Assembly: GCF_004343505.1 (NCBI RefSeq)
Contig: NZ_SLXU01000011.1
Coordinates: 1 to 64,000, forward strand
Length of the DNA stretch: 64,000 bases
Direction: 5' to 3'
Source: Rhodovulum bhavnagarense
Lineage (GTDB): Bacteria > Pseudomonadota > Alphaproteobacteria > Rhodobacterales > Rhodobacteraceae
The position numbers and the translations under genes are program-made. Under the pieces are notes generated by a model, which did not search any database, was not told the DNA's origin, and saw nothing but the letters and a program-made list of their open reading frames with translations. Positions 56,174 to 64,000 of this stretch are shown here, in pieces (position 1 is the stretch's first letter; every line of letters starts with the position of its first letter).

Positions 56174-56230
56174 GGGGGGCGCCGCCCCCCGTCCTGCGGA
56201 CTCCCCCCGGGGTATTTCGGCCAAGAAGAA
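56174..56230 (+). repeat. PuTATTTCG intergenic element with hairpin (third copy)
   Basis: ggggggc/gcccccc (56174-56190, loop gcc) is followed by the tail ccccccggggtatttcgg and ccaagaagaa (56203-56230). It lies between the activator gene and the convergent nadK gene. The same order of hairpin and tail is at 44418-44467; the tail alone, inverted, is at 39967. Confidence 0.7.
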
Positions 56231-56258
56231 GGGGGTCGCCGGGCGAGGCGACAGCGCG

Positions 56259-57026
56259 TCACAGGAATTGTTCGCGGATCAGGCGTTCCTCGAGCCCGTG
56301 CCCCGGATCGAACAGGATGCGATGCCTGATCGCGGGCTCGGAGGCGATCTCGACTGCTACCACGACCCCTGCCCCCCGGCTGTCGCCCTCGGCCATCACC
56401 GGGCGTTTCTCGGGTTGCAGCACGTCGATTCGCACCCGCGCCGATTTCGGCAAGAGCGCGCCTCTCCAGCGCCGGGGCCGAAACGGGGCCACCGCCGTCA
56501 GGGCCAGCACATCCGCCCCGATCGGCAGGATCGGTCCGTGGGCAGAGTAGTTATAGGCGGTAGATCCCGCGGGCGTGGCCACCAGCGCGCCATCGCAGAC
56601 CAGTTCCTCCAGCCGGAGGCGCCCATCCACGCTGATCCTGAGCTTCGCCGCTTGCGGGCCGGCCCGCAAAAGGCTGACCTCGTTGATTGCCAGAGCCTCG
56701 GCGACCGATCCGTCGGGACGCGTGGCGCGCATGCGCAGCGGGTTCAGGATCGCCTCTTCGGCGGCTTCCAGCCGCGCTGTCAGACCCTTGGGCCGGTACT
56801 CGTTCATCAGGAAACCGACGGTGCCACAATTCATCCCGTAAACGGGCGCGCGCAACTCCTGGGTTGCGTGAAGGGTCTGCAGCATGAATCCGTCGCCCCC
56901 CAGTGCGACGATCACGTCCGCCTGTTCGGGGACGACCTGCCCATAGCGTTCGGTCAACGAGCCCAGCGCATTTTGCGCCTCGTCCGAGCCGCTGGCCAGA
57001 AAGGCGATCTTGCCTGCTGCGGTCAT
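56259..57026 (-). CDS. nadK: NAD kinase
   Basis: Phosphorylates NAD to NADP. The 255-residue protein starts [20 protein letters not shown]. The catalytic motif [20 protein letters not shown] and the substrate segments [19 protein letters not shown] and [20 protein letters not shown] are intact. The ATG at 57026 is preferred over the frame opening at 57080, which overlaps the glyA promoter region. It is divergent from glyA and convergent with the sigma-54 activator gene. Confidence 0.93.
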   Translation of the reverse strand: MTAAGKIAFLASGSDEAQNALGSLTERYGQVVPEQADVIVALGGDGFMLQTLHATQELRAPVYGMNCGTVGFLMNEYRPKGLTARLEAAEEAILNPLRMRATRPDGSVAEALAINEVSLLRAGPQAAKLRISVDGRLRLEELVCDGALVATPAGSTAYNYSAHGPILPIGADVLALTAVAPFRPRRWRGALLPKSARVRIDVLQPEKRPVMAEGDSRGAGVVVAVEIASEPAIRHRILFDPGHGLEERLIREQFL

Positions 57027-57186
57027 CCGCCATTCCCTCGCGCTTCTTCCTCTCTCATCGCCCGCGCGGATCGGAAACACAAGGGCGCGACGCTATGCAA
57101 CGCCCGGTTCAATGGGGCTTTTGCCGCCCCGACAGTTTCGCTAGAACGCCCACTATCGCCGCACAGGCCCAGCAGGAGATTGCAGG

Positions 57187-58479
57187 ATGACCTCACCTAC
57201 CGATACCGGCTTCTTCACCGAGGCGCTCGCCACACGCGACCCCGAGATCGCCCGCGCCATCGGGCTGGAGCTTGGCCGCCAGCGTGACGAGATCGAACTG
57301 ATCGCGTCGGAAAACATCGTCAGCCGCGCCGTGATGGAGGCGCAGGGCTCGGTGATGACCAACAAATATGCCGAAGGGTACCCGGGAAAACGCTATTACG
57401 GCGGCTGCCAATTTGTGGACATCGCCGAAAACCTCGCGATCGAGCGCGCCTGCCAGCTGTTCGACTGCGGCTTTGCCAATGTGCAGCCGAACTCGGGCAG
57501 CCAGGCCAACCAAGGCGTGTTCACCGCGCTGCTGCAACCCGGCGACACGATCCTGGGCATGTCGCTGGATGCCGGCGGCCACCTGACCCACGGCGCCCGG
57601 CCCAACCAGTCGGGCAAGTGGTTCAACGCCGTGCAATACGGCGTGCGTGAGGCCGACCTTCTGCCCGACTACGACCAGATCGAGGCCCTGGCAAAGGAAC
57701 ACCAGCCGAAACTCATCATCGCGGGCGGCTCGGCGATCCCGCGCATCCTGGATTTCAAACGCTTCCGCGAGATCGCCGATATGGTCGGCGCCTACCTGAT
57801 GGTGGACATGGCCCATTTCGCCGGGCTGGTAGCGGCGGGCCTCTACCCCTCGCCCTTCCCCCATGCCCATGTCGCCACCACCACCACCCACAAGACCCTG
57901 CGTGGGCCGCGCGGCGGCATGATCCTGACCAATGACGAGGCACTGGCCAAGAAGTTCAACTCGGCCATCTTCCCCGGCATCCAGGGCGGGCCGCTGATGC
58001 ACGTGATCGCGGGCAAGGCCGCGGCCTTTGGCGAGGCCCTGCGCCCGGAATTCAAGACCTACCAGAAACAGGTGATCGAAAACGCCCAGGCGATGGGCGC
58101 GGCACTGGTCGAGGGCGGGCTCAGCCTGGTCACCGGCGGCACCGACAGCCACGTCCTGCTGGTCGACCTGCGGCCCAAGGGGGTCAAGGGCAACGCCACC
58201 GAAAAAGCCCTGGGCCGCGCCCATATCACCTGCAACAAGAACGGCATCCCCTTCGACACGGAAAAGCCCACGATCACCAGCGGCATCCGCCTGGGCAGCC
58301 CGGCGGGCACGACACGCGGCTTTGGCGGGGATGAATTCGCCCAGATCGGTCGCTGGATCACCGAGGTCGTAGACGGTCTTGCCGCCAATGGCGAAGAGGG
58401 CAACGCCGCGGTCGAGACCAAGGTCAAGGCCGAGGTGCAGGCACTTTGCGCCCGTTTTCCGATCTATCCCGACCTCTGA
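57187..58479 (+). CDS. glyA: Serine hydroxymethyltransferase
   Basis: A PLP enzyme that converts serine and tetrahydrofolate to glycine and methylene-tetrahydrofolate. The 430-residue protein has the PLP Lys in [19 protein letters not shown] (about residue 236) and the N-terminal segment [20 protein letters not shown]. Spacer of 160 bases upstream; no riboswitch fold was recognised. A short hairpin (58489-58509) follows the stop. Confidence 0.96.
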   Translation: MTSPTDTGFFTEALATRDPEIARAIGLELGRQRDEIELIASENIVSRAVMEAQGSVMTNKYAEGYPGKRYYGGCQFVDIAENLAIERACQLFDCGFANVQPNSGSQANQGVFTALLQPGDTILGMSLDAGGHLTHGARPNQSGKWFNAVQYGVREADLLPDYDQIEALAKEHQPKLIIAGGSAIPRILDFKRFREIADMVGAYLMVDMAHFAGLVAAGLYPSPFPHAHVATTTTHKTLRGPRGGMILTNDEALAKKFNSAIFPGIQGGPLMHVIAGKAAAFGEALRPEFKTYQKQVIENAQAMGAALVEGGLSLVTGGTDSHVLLVDLRPKGVKGNATEKALGRAHITCNKNGIPFDTEKPTITSGIRLGSPAGTTRGFGGDEFAQIGRWITEVVDGLAANGEEGNAAVETKVKAEVQALCARFPIYPDL

Positions 58480-58488
58480 GCCATTACC

Positions 58489-58509
58489 GGAGGGGCCATT
58501 GGCCCCTCC
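58489..58509 (+). terminator. Hairpin downstream of glyA
   Basis: ggaggggcc (58489-58497) and ggcccctcc (58501-58509) around att. The following bases are C-rich rather than T-rich, so it may be a weak terminator or an mRNA 3' stabiliser. Confidence 0.5.
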
Positions 58510-58562
58510 CCCTTCCCCGACCGCACTCCGCCGGGGGCATCACCTGGTACAAGGCTATGGTT

Positions 58563-58931
58563 TCAGACCAGGCCGCGCCAGACGGCAATCCCCGCCAGCA
58601 CCGCCATCGCCGCCAGAAGGTTCACGGACACCGTCTGGATCAGGCTGGCAAGTTTCACGCGCCGGTTCCGGGCGGCATCGGCGCGGCAGAGATAGGCCAT
58701 CAACCTGTCATGGGCCAGCCGCAGCCGCGCGCGGTCAAGACGGCGCGACAGCCTGGGGTGATGTGCCTGTTCCCAGGCCTCTGCCAGCAAGTGCGCCTCG
58801 CGGCGCAAAGCCGCCGGCAAGGCCCGACCCGCACGGCGCACCTGTCGGTCCAGAGGGCCGCGCAGGCCATAGACCCTTTCGAACCCCGCAGAGACATTCC
58901 TTGCCAGTTCGGTCACAACGGGACAGGTCAC
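58563..58931 (-). CDS. Hypothetical protein with C-terminal membrane helix
   Basis: A 122-residue protein from a GTG at 58931 with GGGGGG upstream (a TTG four codons earlier is also possible). It has a helical, very Arg/Leu-rich body (LDRQVRRAGRALPAALRREA, LRLAHDRLMAYLCRADAARN) and one transmembrane segment at the end (LLAAMAVLAGIAVWRGLV). This looks like a tail-anchored inner-membrane protein with a cytoplasmic coiled part. I do not recognise the family. Codon use looks coding, with no overlap by a stronger frame. Confidence 0.6.
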   Translation of the reverse strand: MTCPVVTELARNVSAGFERVYGLRGPLDRQVRRAGRALPAALRREAHLLAEAWEQAHHPRLSRRLDRARLRLAHDRLMAYLCRADAARNRRVKLASLIQTVSVNLLAAMAVLAGIAVWRGLV

Positions 58932-59032
58932 TGCGCCCCCCAATCGCTACACACAACCCTTACGATAGCTCGATCCCGAACCGACTCGCAATGGCCATGG
59001 CCCAGGCGAGAACGGGCTGTTAACAAGGGGCC

Positions 59033-59800
59033 ATGCTGAAGACCTATTCTCATGGGGCCGGGTCATCCGGGCGACTGCCGCTTTTGATCGTGCACGGGCT
59101 TTTCGGCTCTGCCCGGAACTGGGGCGTGATCGCCACCCGGCTGGCCGCGGATCGCCCGGTGCTGAGCGTGGACATGCGTAACCACGGCGCAAGCGCCTGG
59201 TCGGACCGCCACCGCTATCCCGAGATGGCTGCGGACCTGGCCGAGGTCATCGCGACCCATGGCGGGCGGGCGGATGTTCTGGGCCACTCGATGGGCGGCA
59301 AGGCTGCGATGATGCTGGCGCTGACCCGGCCCGACCTGGTCCACCGGCTGATCGTGGCCGATATCGCGCCGGTTCCCTATGGACATACCCAGGCCCACCT
59401 CGTCGCCGCGATGCAGGCGCTTGACCTTTCCGGGGTAACCCGCCGCGGCCAGGCCGACCGGGCCTTGTCAGCCCATGTCGAGGATCGTGCCGTGCGCGCC
59501 TTCCTGCTTCAATCGCTCGATCTCAAGGCCAGCCCGCCGCGATGGCGGCTCAATCTCGATGCGCTGGCCGCCGAGATGCCGCATATCCTGGGCTGGCCCG
59601 AAATGGAAACGGGGACGTTCAACGGCCCCGTCCTGTTCCTTTCCGGCGCCGCGTCGGATTATGTCCGCGCCGAACACCGCGCCAGGATAAAGGCGCTCTT
59701 CCCTGCCGCACGATTTGCGCGGATACCCGGCGCGGGCCACTGGCTTCACGCCGAGAAACCCCGCGAATTCGAAGCGGCGGTGCGCGCGTTCCTTGCCTAG
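59033..59800 (+). CDS. Alpha/beta-hydrolase esterase (YbfF-like)
   Basis: A 255-residue alpha/beta hydrolase with the opening PLLIVHGLFGSARNWGVIAT (oxyanion region), nucleophile Ser in VLGHSMGGKAAMMLAL (about 84), an acidic partner and catalytic His in GAGHWLHAEKP near the C-terminus. MRNHGASAWSDRHRYPEMAA fits YbfF-type acyl-CoA or short-chain esterases. Its stop TAG shares the palindrome ctag (59797-59800) with the stop of the convergent gene. Confidence 0.88.
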   Translation: MLKTYSHGAGSSGRLPLLIVHGLFGSARNWGVIATRLAADRPVLSVDMRNHGASAWSDRHRYPEMAADLAEVIATHGGRADVLGHSMGGKAAMMLALTRPDLVHRLIVADIAPVPYGHTQAHLVAAMQALDLSGVTRRGQADRALSAHVEDRAVRAFLLQSLDLKASPPRWRLNLDALAAEMPHILGWPEMETGTFNGPVLFLSGAASDYVRAEHRARIKALFPAARFARIPGAGHWLHAEKPREFEAAVRAFLA

Positions 59801-60285
59801 TCGGCGGATTTCATCATCCGGGCCAGGGTGCCGTCTTTCTTGATGTACTGCCCCGCAAGCGCGGCCGCGACATGCAGGACGATCAAGATCATCAGCACCA
59901 CCCGCAGCGCCGAGTGGACATTGCCGGCCATGCCGGATCCCTGCGACCAGGCGACCATGCCCGAGACCGGCAAAAGCACCAACAGAACGTAGAACAGCCC
60001 GTACATGACCCGCGCCACCATCACCTGTGCGGGCGAATGCGACGGATCGGGCGCGGGAACACCGCGCAGCATCCTCAGAACGATCCGCCAGACGGCGAGG
60101 ATCAACACCAGGACACCTGGCAGAATGTGAAGCGCGACGAGGATCGAAAAAGATTTCTCGCCCGTTTCCATGAACTTATCGAATGCCGAGGACATCCCCC
60201 CGGCGAGCAGGAATTGCAGCGCGACAAGGGCGAATACCGCCCAATGCAGGCGGATCTGCATCCGCGAATAACCCGTGACCGACAT
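59797..60285 (-). CDS. Cytochrome b561
   Basis: A 162-residue, four-helix diheme membrane protein that moves electrons from or to ubiquinone. Four His fit the heme ligands: His14 (RLHWAVF), His53 (ALHILPG), His124 (GNVHSALRV) and His138 (VLHVAAAL). In many bacteria this family acts with periplasmic partners or as superoxide oxidase. Its neighbour at 60553, a periplasmic DsrE-like protein, may be a partner, but the genes are 267 bases apart; that spacer has no recognised feature. Confidence 0.9.
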   Translation of the reverse strand: MSVTGYSRMQIRLHWAVFALVALQFLLAGGMSSAFDKFMETGEKSFSILVALHILPGVLVLILAVWRIVLRMLRGVPAPDPSHSPAQVMVARVMYGLFYVLLVLLPVSGMVAWSQGSGMAGNVHSALRVVLMILIVLHVAAALAGQYIKKDGTLARMMKSAD

Positions 60286-60552
60286 GAGACCCTCCGATGG
60301 TCAGTAACGAAAACCGGCCACCGGCGGCCCGGCAGTCGGCAGGTAAAACGCGCCCCGGCCCGCGCCACCGGCAGGGGCGGTCGAACCCGGCACATGGAAC
60401 GGCACCGGGGCCGACCGCCCCGAAGGTAGCGCGAATCGGGACTATGCGGGACTGCGGCCTGGCGAAGCATCCGACGCCAGCCACCGTGCCGCGGCCGCAC
60501 GTGCATGACATCTGTGCGCCGTACGCGGCCCGCCCGAACAGGCGCAGGCCGG

Positions 60553-60987
60553 TCAGAACGACCAGACGCGGGTGCCGCTTTCGACCAGATCGCGGGCCAT
60601 GGCTGGCGGCTGGGCGACGGTGACACCATCGATCAGGGCGTCGGCCTCAAGCCCCTTGCCGGGTAGGTAGAGCGCGCAAACCTCGGCCTTGGCGCCCTTC
60701 TTGATCGCCGCCTGCAACAGGCCCTGGGGGCTTGCGCCCTGCGGCGGCTGGCCCGCGGTGGCGGATTCGGGAGCATCCTTGAGCGCGATATCGGCGGCCG
60801 GACCGCACAGCAGGATCTTGGTCTTGACGCCACGATCCAGCGCCTGGTTGGTCAACACCATGCTCATCAACTGGGTCTGCGGATTGGCGTCGGTGACAAC
60901 GGCGGCCAGCCTGGTGACATCGCGCGCCATTGCCGGCGCTGCGGTCAGCGCAATGGCGAGGGTGGCAATCTTGAGCGTCTTGAACAT
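60553..60987 (-). CDS. Periplasmic DsrE-like protein
   Basis: A 144-residue protein with a signal peptide (LKIATLAIALTAAPAMA). The mature part has DsrE/F-type features: LTNQALDRGVKTKILLCGPA with Cys61 and KKGAKAEVCALYLPG with Cys104, the two Cys found in periplasmic DsrE homologues. DsrE proteins carry sulfur or take part in thiol chemistry. The end is VAQPPAMARDLVESGTRVW. It stands alone, 254 bases from lepA (nothing recognised in that gap), and near the b561 gene. Confidence 0.78.
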   Translation of the reverse strand: MFKTLKIATLAIALTAAPAMARDVTRLAAVVTDANPQTQLMSMVLTNQALDRGVKTKILLCGPAADIALKDAPESATAGQPPQGASPQGLLQAAIKKGAKAEVCALYLPGKGLEADALIDGVTVAQPPAMARDLVESGTRVWSF

Positions 60988-61241
60988 GATGTTCCCCTTT
61001 CGGTGACGGTTTCACTCGGCGTGCAGGGTAAACATACATATGGATTTCATAATATGTCGAATGCGCACACCGCCCTCACCTGACGCGATTGTGACCAACA
61101 TGATCGGAATCAACCTGAACGGGTACAAACCACGCCCGGGATAGAGCAAGGGGCGGTAAGCGACCATGACCAAACCGCGAGGGCTAGGCGGTGGATTACC
61201 CCCTACCCCTGCTGATTGCAGAACGCCGGGAAATCCCCTCG

Positions 61242-63044
61242 TCAATCATCCATCTTCAACGCGTTGATAAATGCCGCCTGCGGGATCTCGACCTTGCCAA
61301 ACTGGCGCATCTTCTTCTTGCCGGCCTTCTGCTTTTCCAAGAGCTTTTTCTTCCGCGTCACGTCCCCGCCATAGCACTTGGCGGTGACGTCCTTGCGCAA
61401 GGCGGCCAGCGTTTCGCGGGCGATCACGCGGCCGCCGATGGCGGCCTGGATGGGGATCTTGAACATGTGGCGGGGAATCAGTTCCTTCAGCTTTTCGCAC
61501 ATGGCGCGACCCCGCATTTCCGCCCGGTCGCGGTGGACCATGGTTGAAAGCGCATCCACCGGTTCGTCATTCACAAGGACCTGCATCTTGACCAGGTAAT
61601 CCTGCCGATAGCCGATCATCTGGTAATCGAAGCTGGCATAGCCCTTGGTCACCGATTTCAGCCGGTCATAAAAGTCAAACACCACCTCGTTCAGCGGCAG
61701 GTCATAGACCACCATCGCGCGTGACCCGGCATAGGTCAGGTCCAGTTGTTCGCCGCGGCGGTCCTGGCAAAGTTTCAGCACGTCGCCCAGGTATTCGTCG
61801 GGCACCAGGATCGTGGCCTTGATCCGGGGTTCCTCGATATGATCGACATAGGTCAGGTCGGGCATGTCGGCGGGGTTGTGCAGCTCTCGCATCTCCCCGT
61901 CTTTCATGTAGATGTGGTAGATCACGCTGGGCGCGGTGGTGATCAGGTCGATATCGTATTCGCGTTCCAGCCGGTCGCGGATCACTTCCAGGTGCAACAG
62001 CCCCAGGAATCCGCAGCGAAACCCGAAGCCCAACGCGGCGGAGGTTTCCATTTCATAACTGAAACTCGCATCGTTCAGGGCCAGTTTCTCGATCGCGTCG
62101 CGCAGATCTTCGAACTCGTTCGAATCGACCGGGAAAAGACCGCAGAACACAACCGGCTGTGCGGGCTTGAAACCGGGCAAGGGGGTCTCGATCCCCTTCT
62201 TTTCCGTCGTGATGGTATCGCCCACGCGGGTATCGCGCACCTGCTTGATCGAGGCTGTCAAAAACCCGATTTCGCCCGGCCCCAGTTCCGCGATATCCTG
62301 CATCGCGGGGCGGAACACGCCAATCCGGTCAACGCCATAGGTGCCGCCGGTTTTCATCATGCGGATGCGGTCACCCTTTTTCAGCACGCCGTCGATGATC
62401 CGCACGAGAACGACGACGCCGAGGTAGGGGTCGTAATAGCTGTCGACCAGCAATGCCTTGAGCGGCTTTGCACGGTCGCCCTCATGCGGGGAGGGCAGGC
62501 GGGTAACGATGGCCTCAAGCACGTCGGGGATGCCGATGCCGGTCTTGGCGCTGATCTGCACCGCGTCGCTGGCATCGATCCCGATCACGTCCTCGATCTG
62601 TTCGGCCACGCGGTCGCAATCGGCGGCTGGCAGGTCGATCTTGTTCAGCACCGGGACGATTTCGTGATCGGCCTCGATCGCGGTATAGACATTGGCCAGC
62701 GTCTGCGCCTCGACCCCTTGGGTGGCGTCGACCACCAGCAACGATCCCTCGACCGCGCGCATCGACCGGCTGACCTCGTAGGCAAAATCGACATGGCCGG
62801 GCGTGTCGATCAGGTTCAGCACGTAGGTATGGCCGTCTTTCGCAGGATACTCGATCCGCACGGTATTGGCCTTGATGGTGATCCCCCTCTCGCGCTCGAT
62901 ATCCATCGCATCCAGCAACTGTTCCTTCATGTCCCGCTCGGCCACCGTTCCGGTCAACTGGATCAGCCGGTCGGCAAGCGTGGATTTTCCGTGGTCGATA
63001 TGCGCCACGATCGAAAAGTTGCGGATGTATCTGAGCTCGGTCAT
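61242..63044 (-). CDS. lepA: Elongation factor 4 (LepA)
   Basis: A translational GTPase that back-translocates or assists ribosome assembly. The 600-residue protein has P-loop [16 protein letters not shown] (about 14-22), DTPGHVDF and NKIDLP motifs, domain with [20 protein letters not shown] and a C-terminal basic tail, [18 protein letters not shown], that marks LepA. Length and start are normal. It is 67 bases downstream of the Usp gene on the same strand, probably with its own promoter. Confidence 0.97.
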   Translation of the reverse strand: MTELRYIRNFSIVAHIDHGKSTLADRLIQLTGTVAERDMKEQLLDAMDIERERGITIKANTVRIEYPAKDGHTYVLNLIDTPGHVDFAYEVSRSMRAVEGSLLVVDATQGVEAQTLANVYTAIEADHEIVPVLNKIDLPAADCDRVAEQIEDVIGIDASDAVQISAKTGIGIPDVLEAIVTRLPSPHEGDRAKPLKALLVDSYYDPYLGVVVLVRIIDGVLKKGDRIRMMKTGGTYGVDRIGVFRPAMQDIAELGPGEIGFLTASIKQVRDTRVGDTITTEKKGIETPLPGFKPAQPVVFCGLFPVDSNEFEDLRDAIEKLALNDASFSYEMETSAALGFGFRCGFLGLLHLEVIRDRLEREYDIDLITTAPSVIYHIYMKDGEMRELHNPADMPDLTYVDHIEEPRIKATILVPDEYLGDVLKLCQDRRGEQLDLTYAGSRAMVVYDLPLNEVVFDFYDRLKSVTKGYASFDYQMIGYRQDYLVKMQVLVNDEPVDALSTMVHRDRAEMRGRAMCEKLKELIPRHMFKIPIQAAIGGRVIARETLAALRKDVTAKCYGGDVTRKKKLLEKQKAGKKKMRQFGKVEIPQAAFINALKMDD

Positions 63045-63111
63045 GGGCGGGATATGCGGCGCTTTCTCGGGCCGGTCAATGGGGTCTGTGAGACACGCCT
63101 GTGCCGCGCCT

Positions 63112-63540
63112 CTACTCGCGCACGATCAGCACCGATATTTTCGCATAGCGCGCCACCCGGGCCGAGTTAGGCCCCTGGAACCGGTCGATGATGTCAGGTT
63201 TATGGGCGCCCATCACCACCAGGTCGGCACGAGACCGTTTCACCGCGTCCAACACCATCTCGTAGATATTGCCCACCTCGACGATATGCTGGACCTTGCC
63301 GAAATCGGGCAATGTGTCCGCCACGAAGGCGTGCAACTGGTCGTTGGCCGCGCGCACCGCCTTTTTCATGGTGCCCTCGTGGAAATAAGAGCCGACGATC
63401 GACATGCCATAATCGGGGATCACGGTCACCACCGACAGCGAGGCACCAAAGCATTTCGCCAGTTCAGCCGCGCGTTTCAGAACCTTGGCATCGGCCTCGG
63501 CGTGCTGAAGGTCGACGGCGCACAGGATATGCCGGGTCAT
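63112..63540 (-). CDS. Universal stress protein (UspA family)
   Basis: A 142-residue Usp with the opening [20 protein letters not shown] and the ATP-binding signature [20 protein letters not shown] near the end. Its ATG overlaps the stop of the TRAP permease by 4 bases (63537-63540), so they are translated together. In Halomonas the equivalent TeaD regulates the TeaABC ectoine TRAP transporter; a similar role here is likely by position. Confidence 0.88.
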   Translation of the reverse strand: MTRHILCAVDLQHAEADAKVLKRAAELAKCFGASLSVVTVIPDYGMSIVGSYFHEGTMKKAVRAANDQLHAFVADTLPDFGKVQHIVEVGNIYEMVLDAVKRSRADLVVMGAHKPDIIDRFQGPNSARVARYAKISVLIVRE

Positions 63541-64000
63541 GCGAGGGCCTCCTTTTCATCGCGGCGCTTGCGCCGCATCTGCACCATGAATACCCCGCCC
63601 ACCAGAATCAGCGCTGGCAGGTAGAACAGCTCTTTGGGCATGCGCTCGGCGGCGAGGTCGATTTCCACCAGCTCCCAATCGAAATCTATCCCCAACTGTT
63701 CGGCCGGGCCACCGAAATTCAGGTTGTCGACATAGATGGTGCCATCTTCGTCGCGAAACTCGATACCCGCCGCCCGGGCCAGCCGATCCGCCCCGTCAGG
63801 GCCGCTTGGCCCCAACGGCAACAGGTATCGCGCATCGACCGGATCGCCCATCAGGCTCTCGCCCACGAAGCGCACGCGCAGCGTCGCGCCCTCGCCCCCC
63901 TGTTCTGCCAGGGTGTAAATCTCTGCTGCGGCACGAACCTCGAACTCGGGCGCGATCTGGTTCAGGAAATAGCCCGGCCGGAACAGGATGAAGGCCGCCA
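63537..64000 (-). CDS. Fused TRAP transporter permease, C-terminal end (partial)
   Basis: The frame is open to the right edge. The visible C-terminal 153 residues start AFILFRPGYFLNQIAPEFEV, which is the end of the membrane domain of 4TM/12TM fused TRAP permeases, followed by a beta-rich soluble segment (GATLRVRFVGES, RDEDGTIYVDNLNFGGPAEQ) and a final helix (LFYLPALILVGGVFMVQM) of the DUF3394 type. TRAP permeases take up organic acids with a Na+ gradient using a periplasmic binding protein. The substrate cannot be told. It overlaps the Usp gene. Confidence 0.72.
   Translation of the reverse strand, partial: AAFILFRPGYFLNQIAPEFEVRAAAEIYTLAEQGGEGATLRVRFVGESLMGDPVDARYLLPLGPSGPDGADRLARAAGIEFRDEDGTIYVDNLNFGGPAEQLGIDFDWELVEIDLAAERMPKELFYLPALILVGGVFMVQMRRKRRDEKEALA

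Overview
The window is a stretch of high-G+C alphaproteobacterial chromosome, most likely from a marine Rhodobacterales (Roseobacter-type) species. Pointers are the tuf-fusA-rpsG-rpsL and rpoC-rpoB-rplL-rplJ-rplA-rplK-nusG-secE clusters with alphaproteobacterial proteins, an HvrA-type H-NS protein, an MntX-type manganese importer with a Fur/Mur-like box, DmdB/DmdC-like acyl-CoA enzymes, and the end of a fused TRAP permease followed by a Usp protein. All assignments come from reading the translated sequence; no database search was run.

Layout. 1-4.0 kb: str operon on the minus strand (rpsL, rpsG, fusA, partial tuf) behind a good sigma-70 promoter. 4.0-5.9 kb: a two-gene insert (EamA transporter; AT-richer methyltransferase) that separates rpsL from rpoC. 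5.9-18.0 kb: rpoC, rpoB, rplL, rplJ, rplA, rplK, nusG and secE, transcribed leftward. 18.4-22.6 kb: a divergent rightward cassette of a two-domain glycosyltransferase, a sulfotransferase-like protein and a GT2 enzyme, probably making a sulfated surface glycan. 22.7-26.5 kb: an acyl-CoA synthetase and an ABC exporter. 26.6-31.8 kb: tRNA-Gly(TCC), an H-NS family protein, a yjbE-yjbF-yjbH exopolysaccharide-type locus and an AstE-like deacylase. 32.0-35.7 kb: DUF952-pyrD and, convergently, a MATE transporter with two hotdog thioesterases. 35.8-36.9 kb: mntX. 37.0-46.2 kb: a fatty-acid/acyl-CoA degradation region with two MerR regulators, acyl-CoA dehydrogenase, thiolase, FadB-type enzyme and acyl-CoA ligase, interrupted by a 230-bp inverted-repeat element and a sulfotransferase. 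46.3-48.2 kb: an M48-like protein lacking its zinc motif and a Cys/Pro-rich exported protein. 48.3-52.8 kb: nucleoside salvage operon cdd-deoA-deoB-add-upp. 53-56 kb: prpE and a sigma-54 activator without receiver domain. 56.3-64 kb: nadK, glyA, an esterase, cytochrome b561, a periplasmic DsrE-like protein, lepA, a Usp protein and the TRAP permease end.

How it fits together. The left third is growth machinery with accessory genes inserted at two boundaries that are contiguous in many relatives. The middle combines surface-polysaccharide functions (glycosyltransferases, sulfotransferases, Yjb proteins) with acyl-CoA catabolism, the latter under a probable LiuR-type MerR regulator with a visible operator. 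The right third is nucleoside, propionate, one-carbon and NAD metabolism. The least explained items are the catalytically dead M48-like protein, the receiver-less activator, the glycan cassette, the yjbEFH locus with its polythreonine protein, and a recurrent intergenic element seen at three places.
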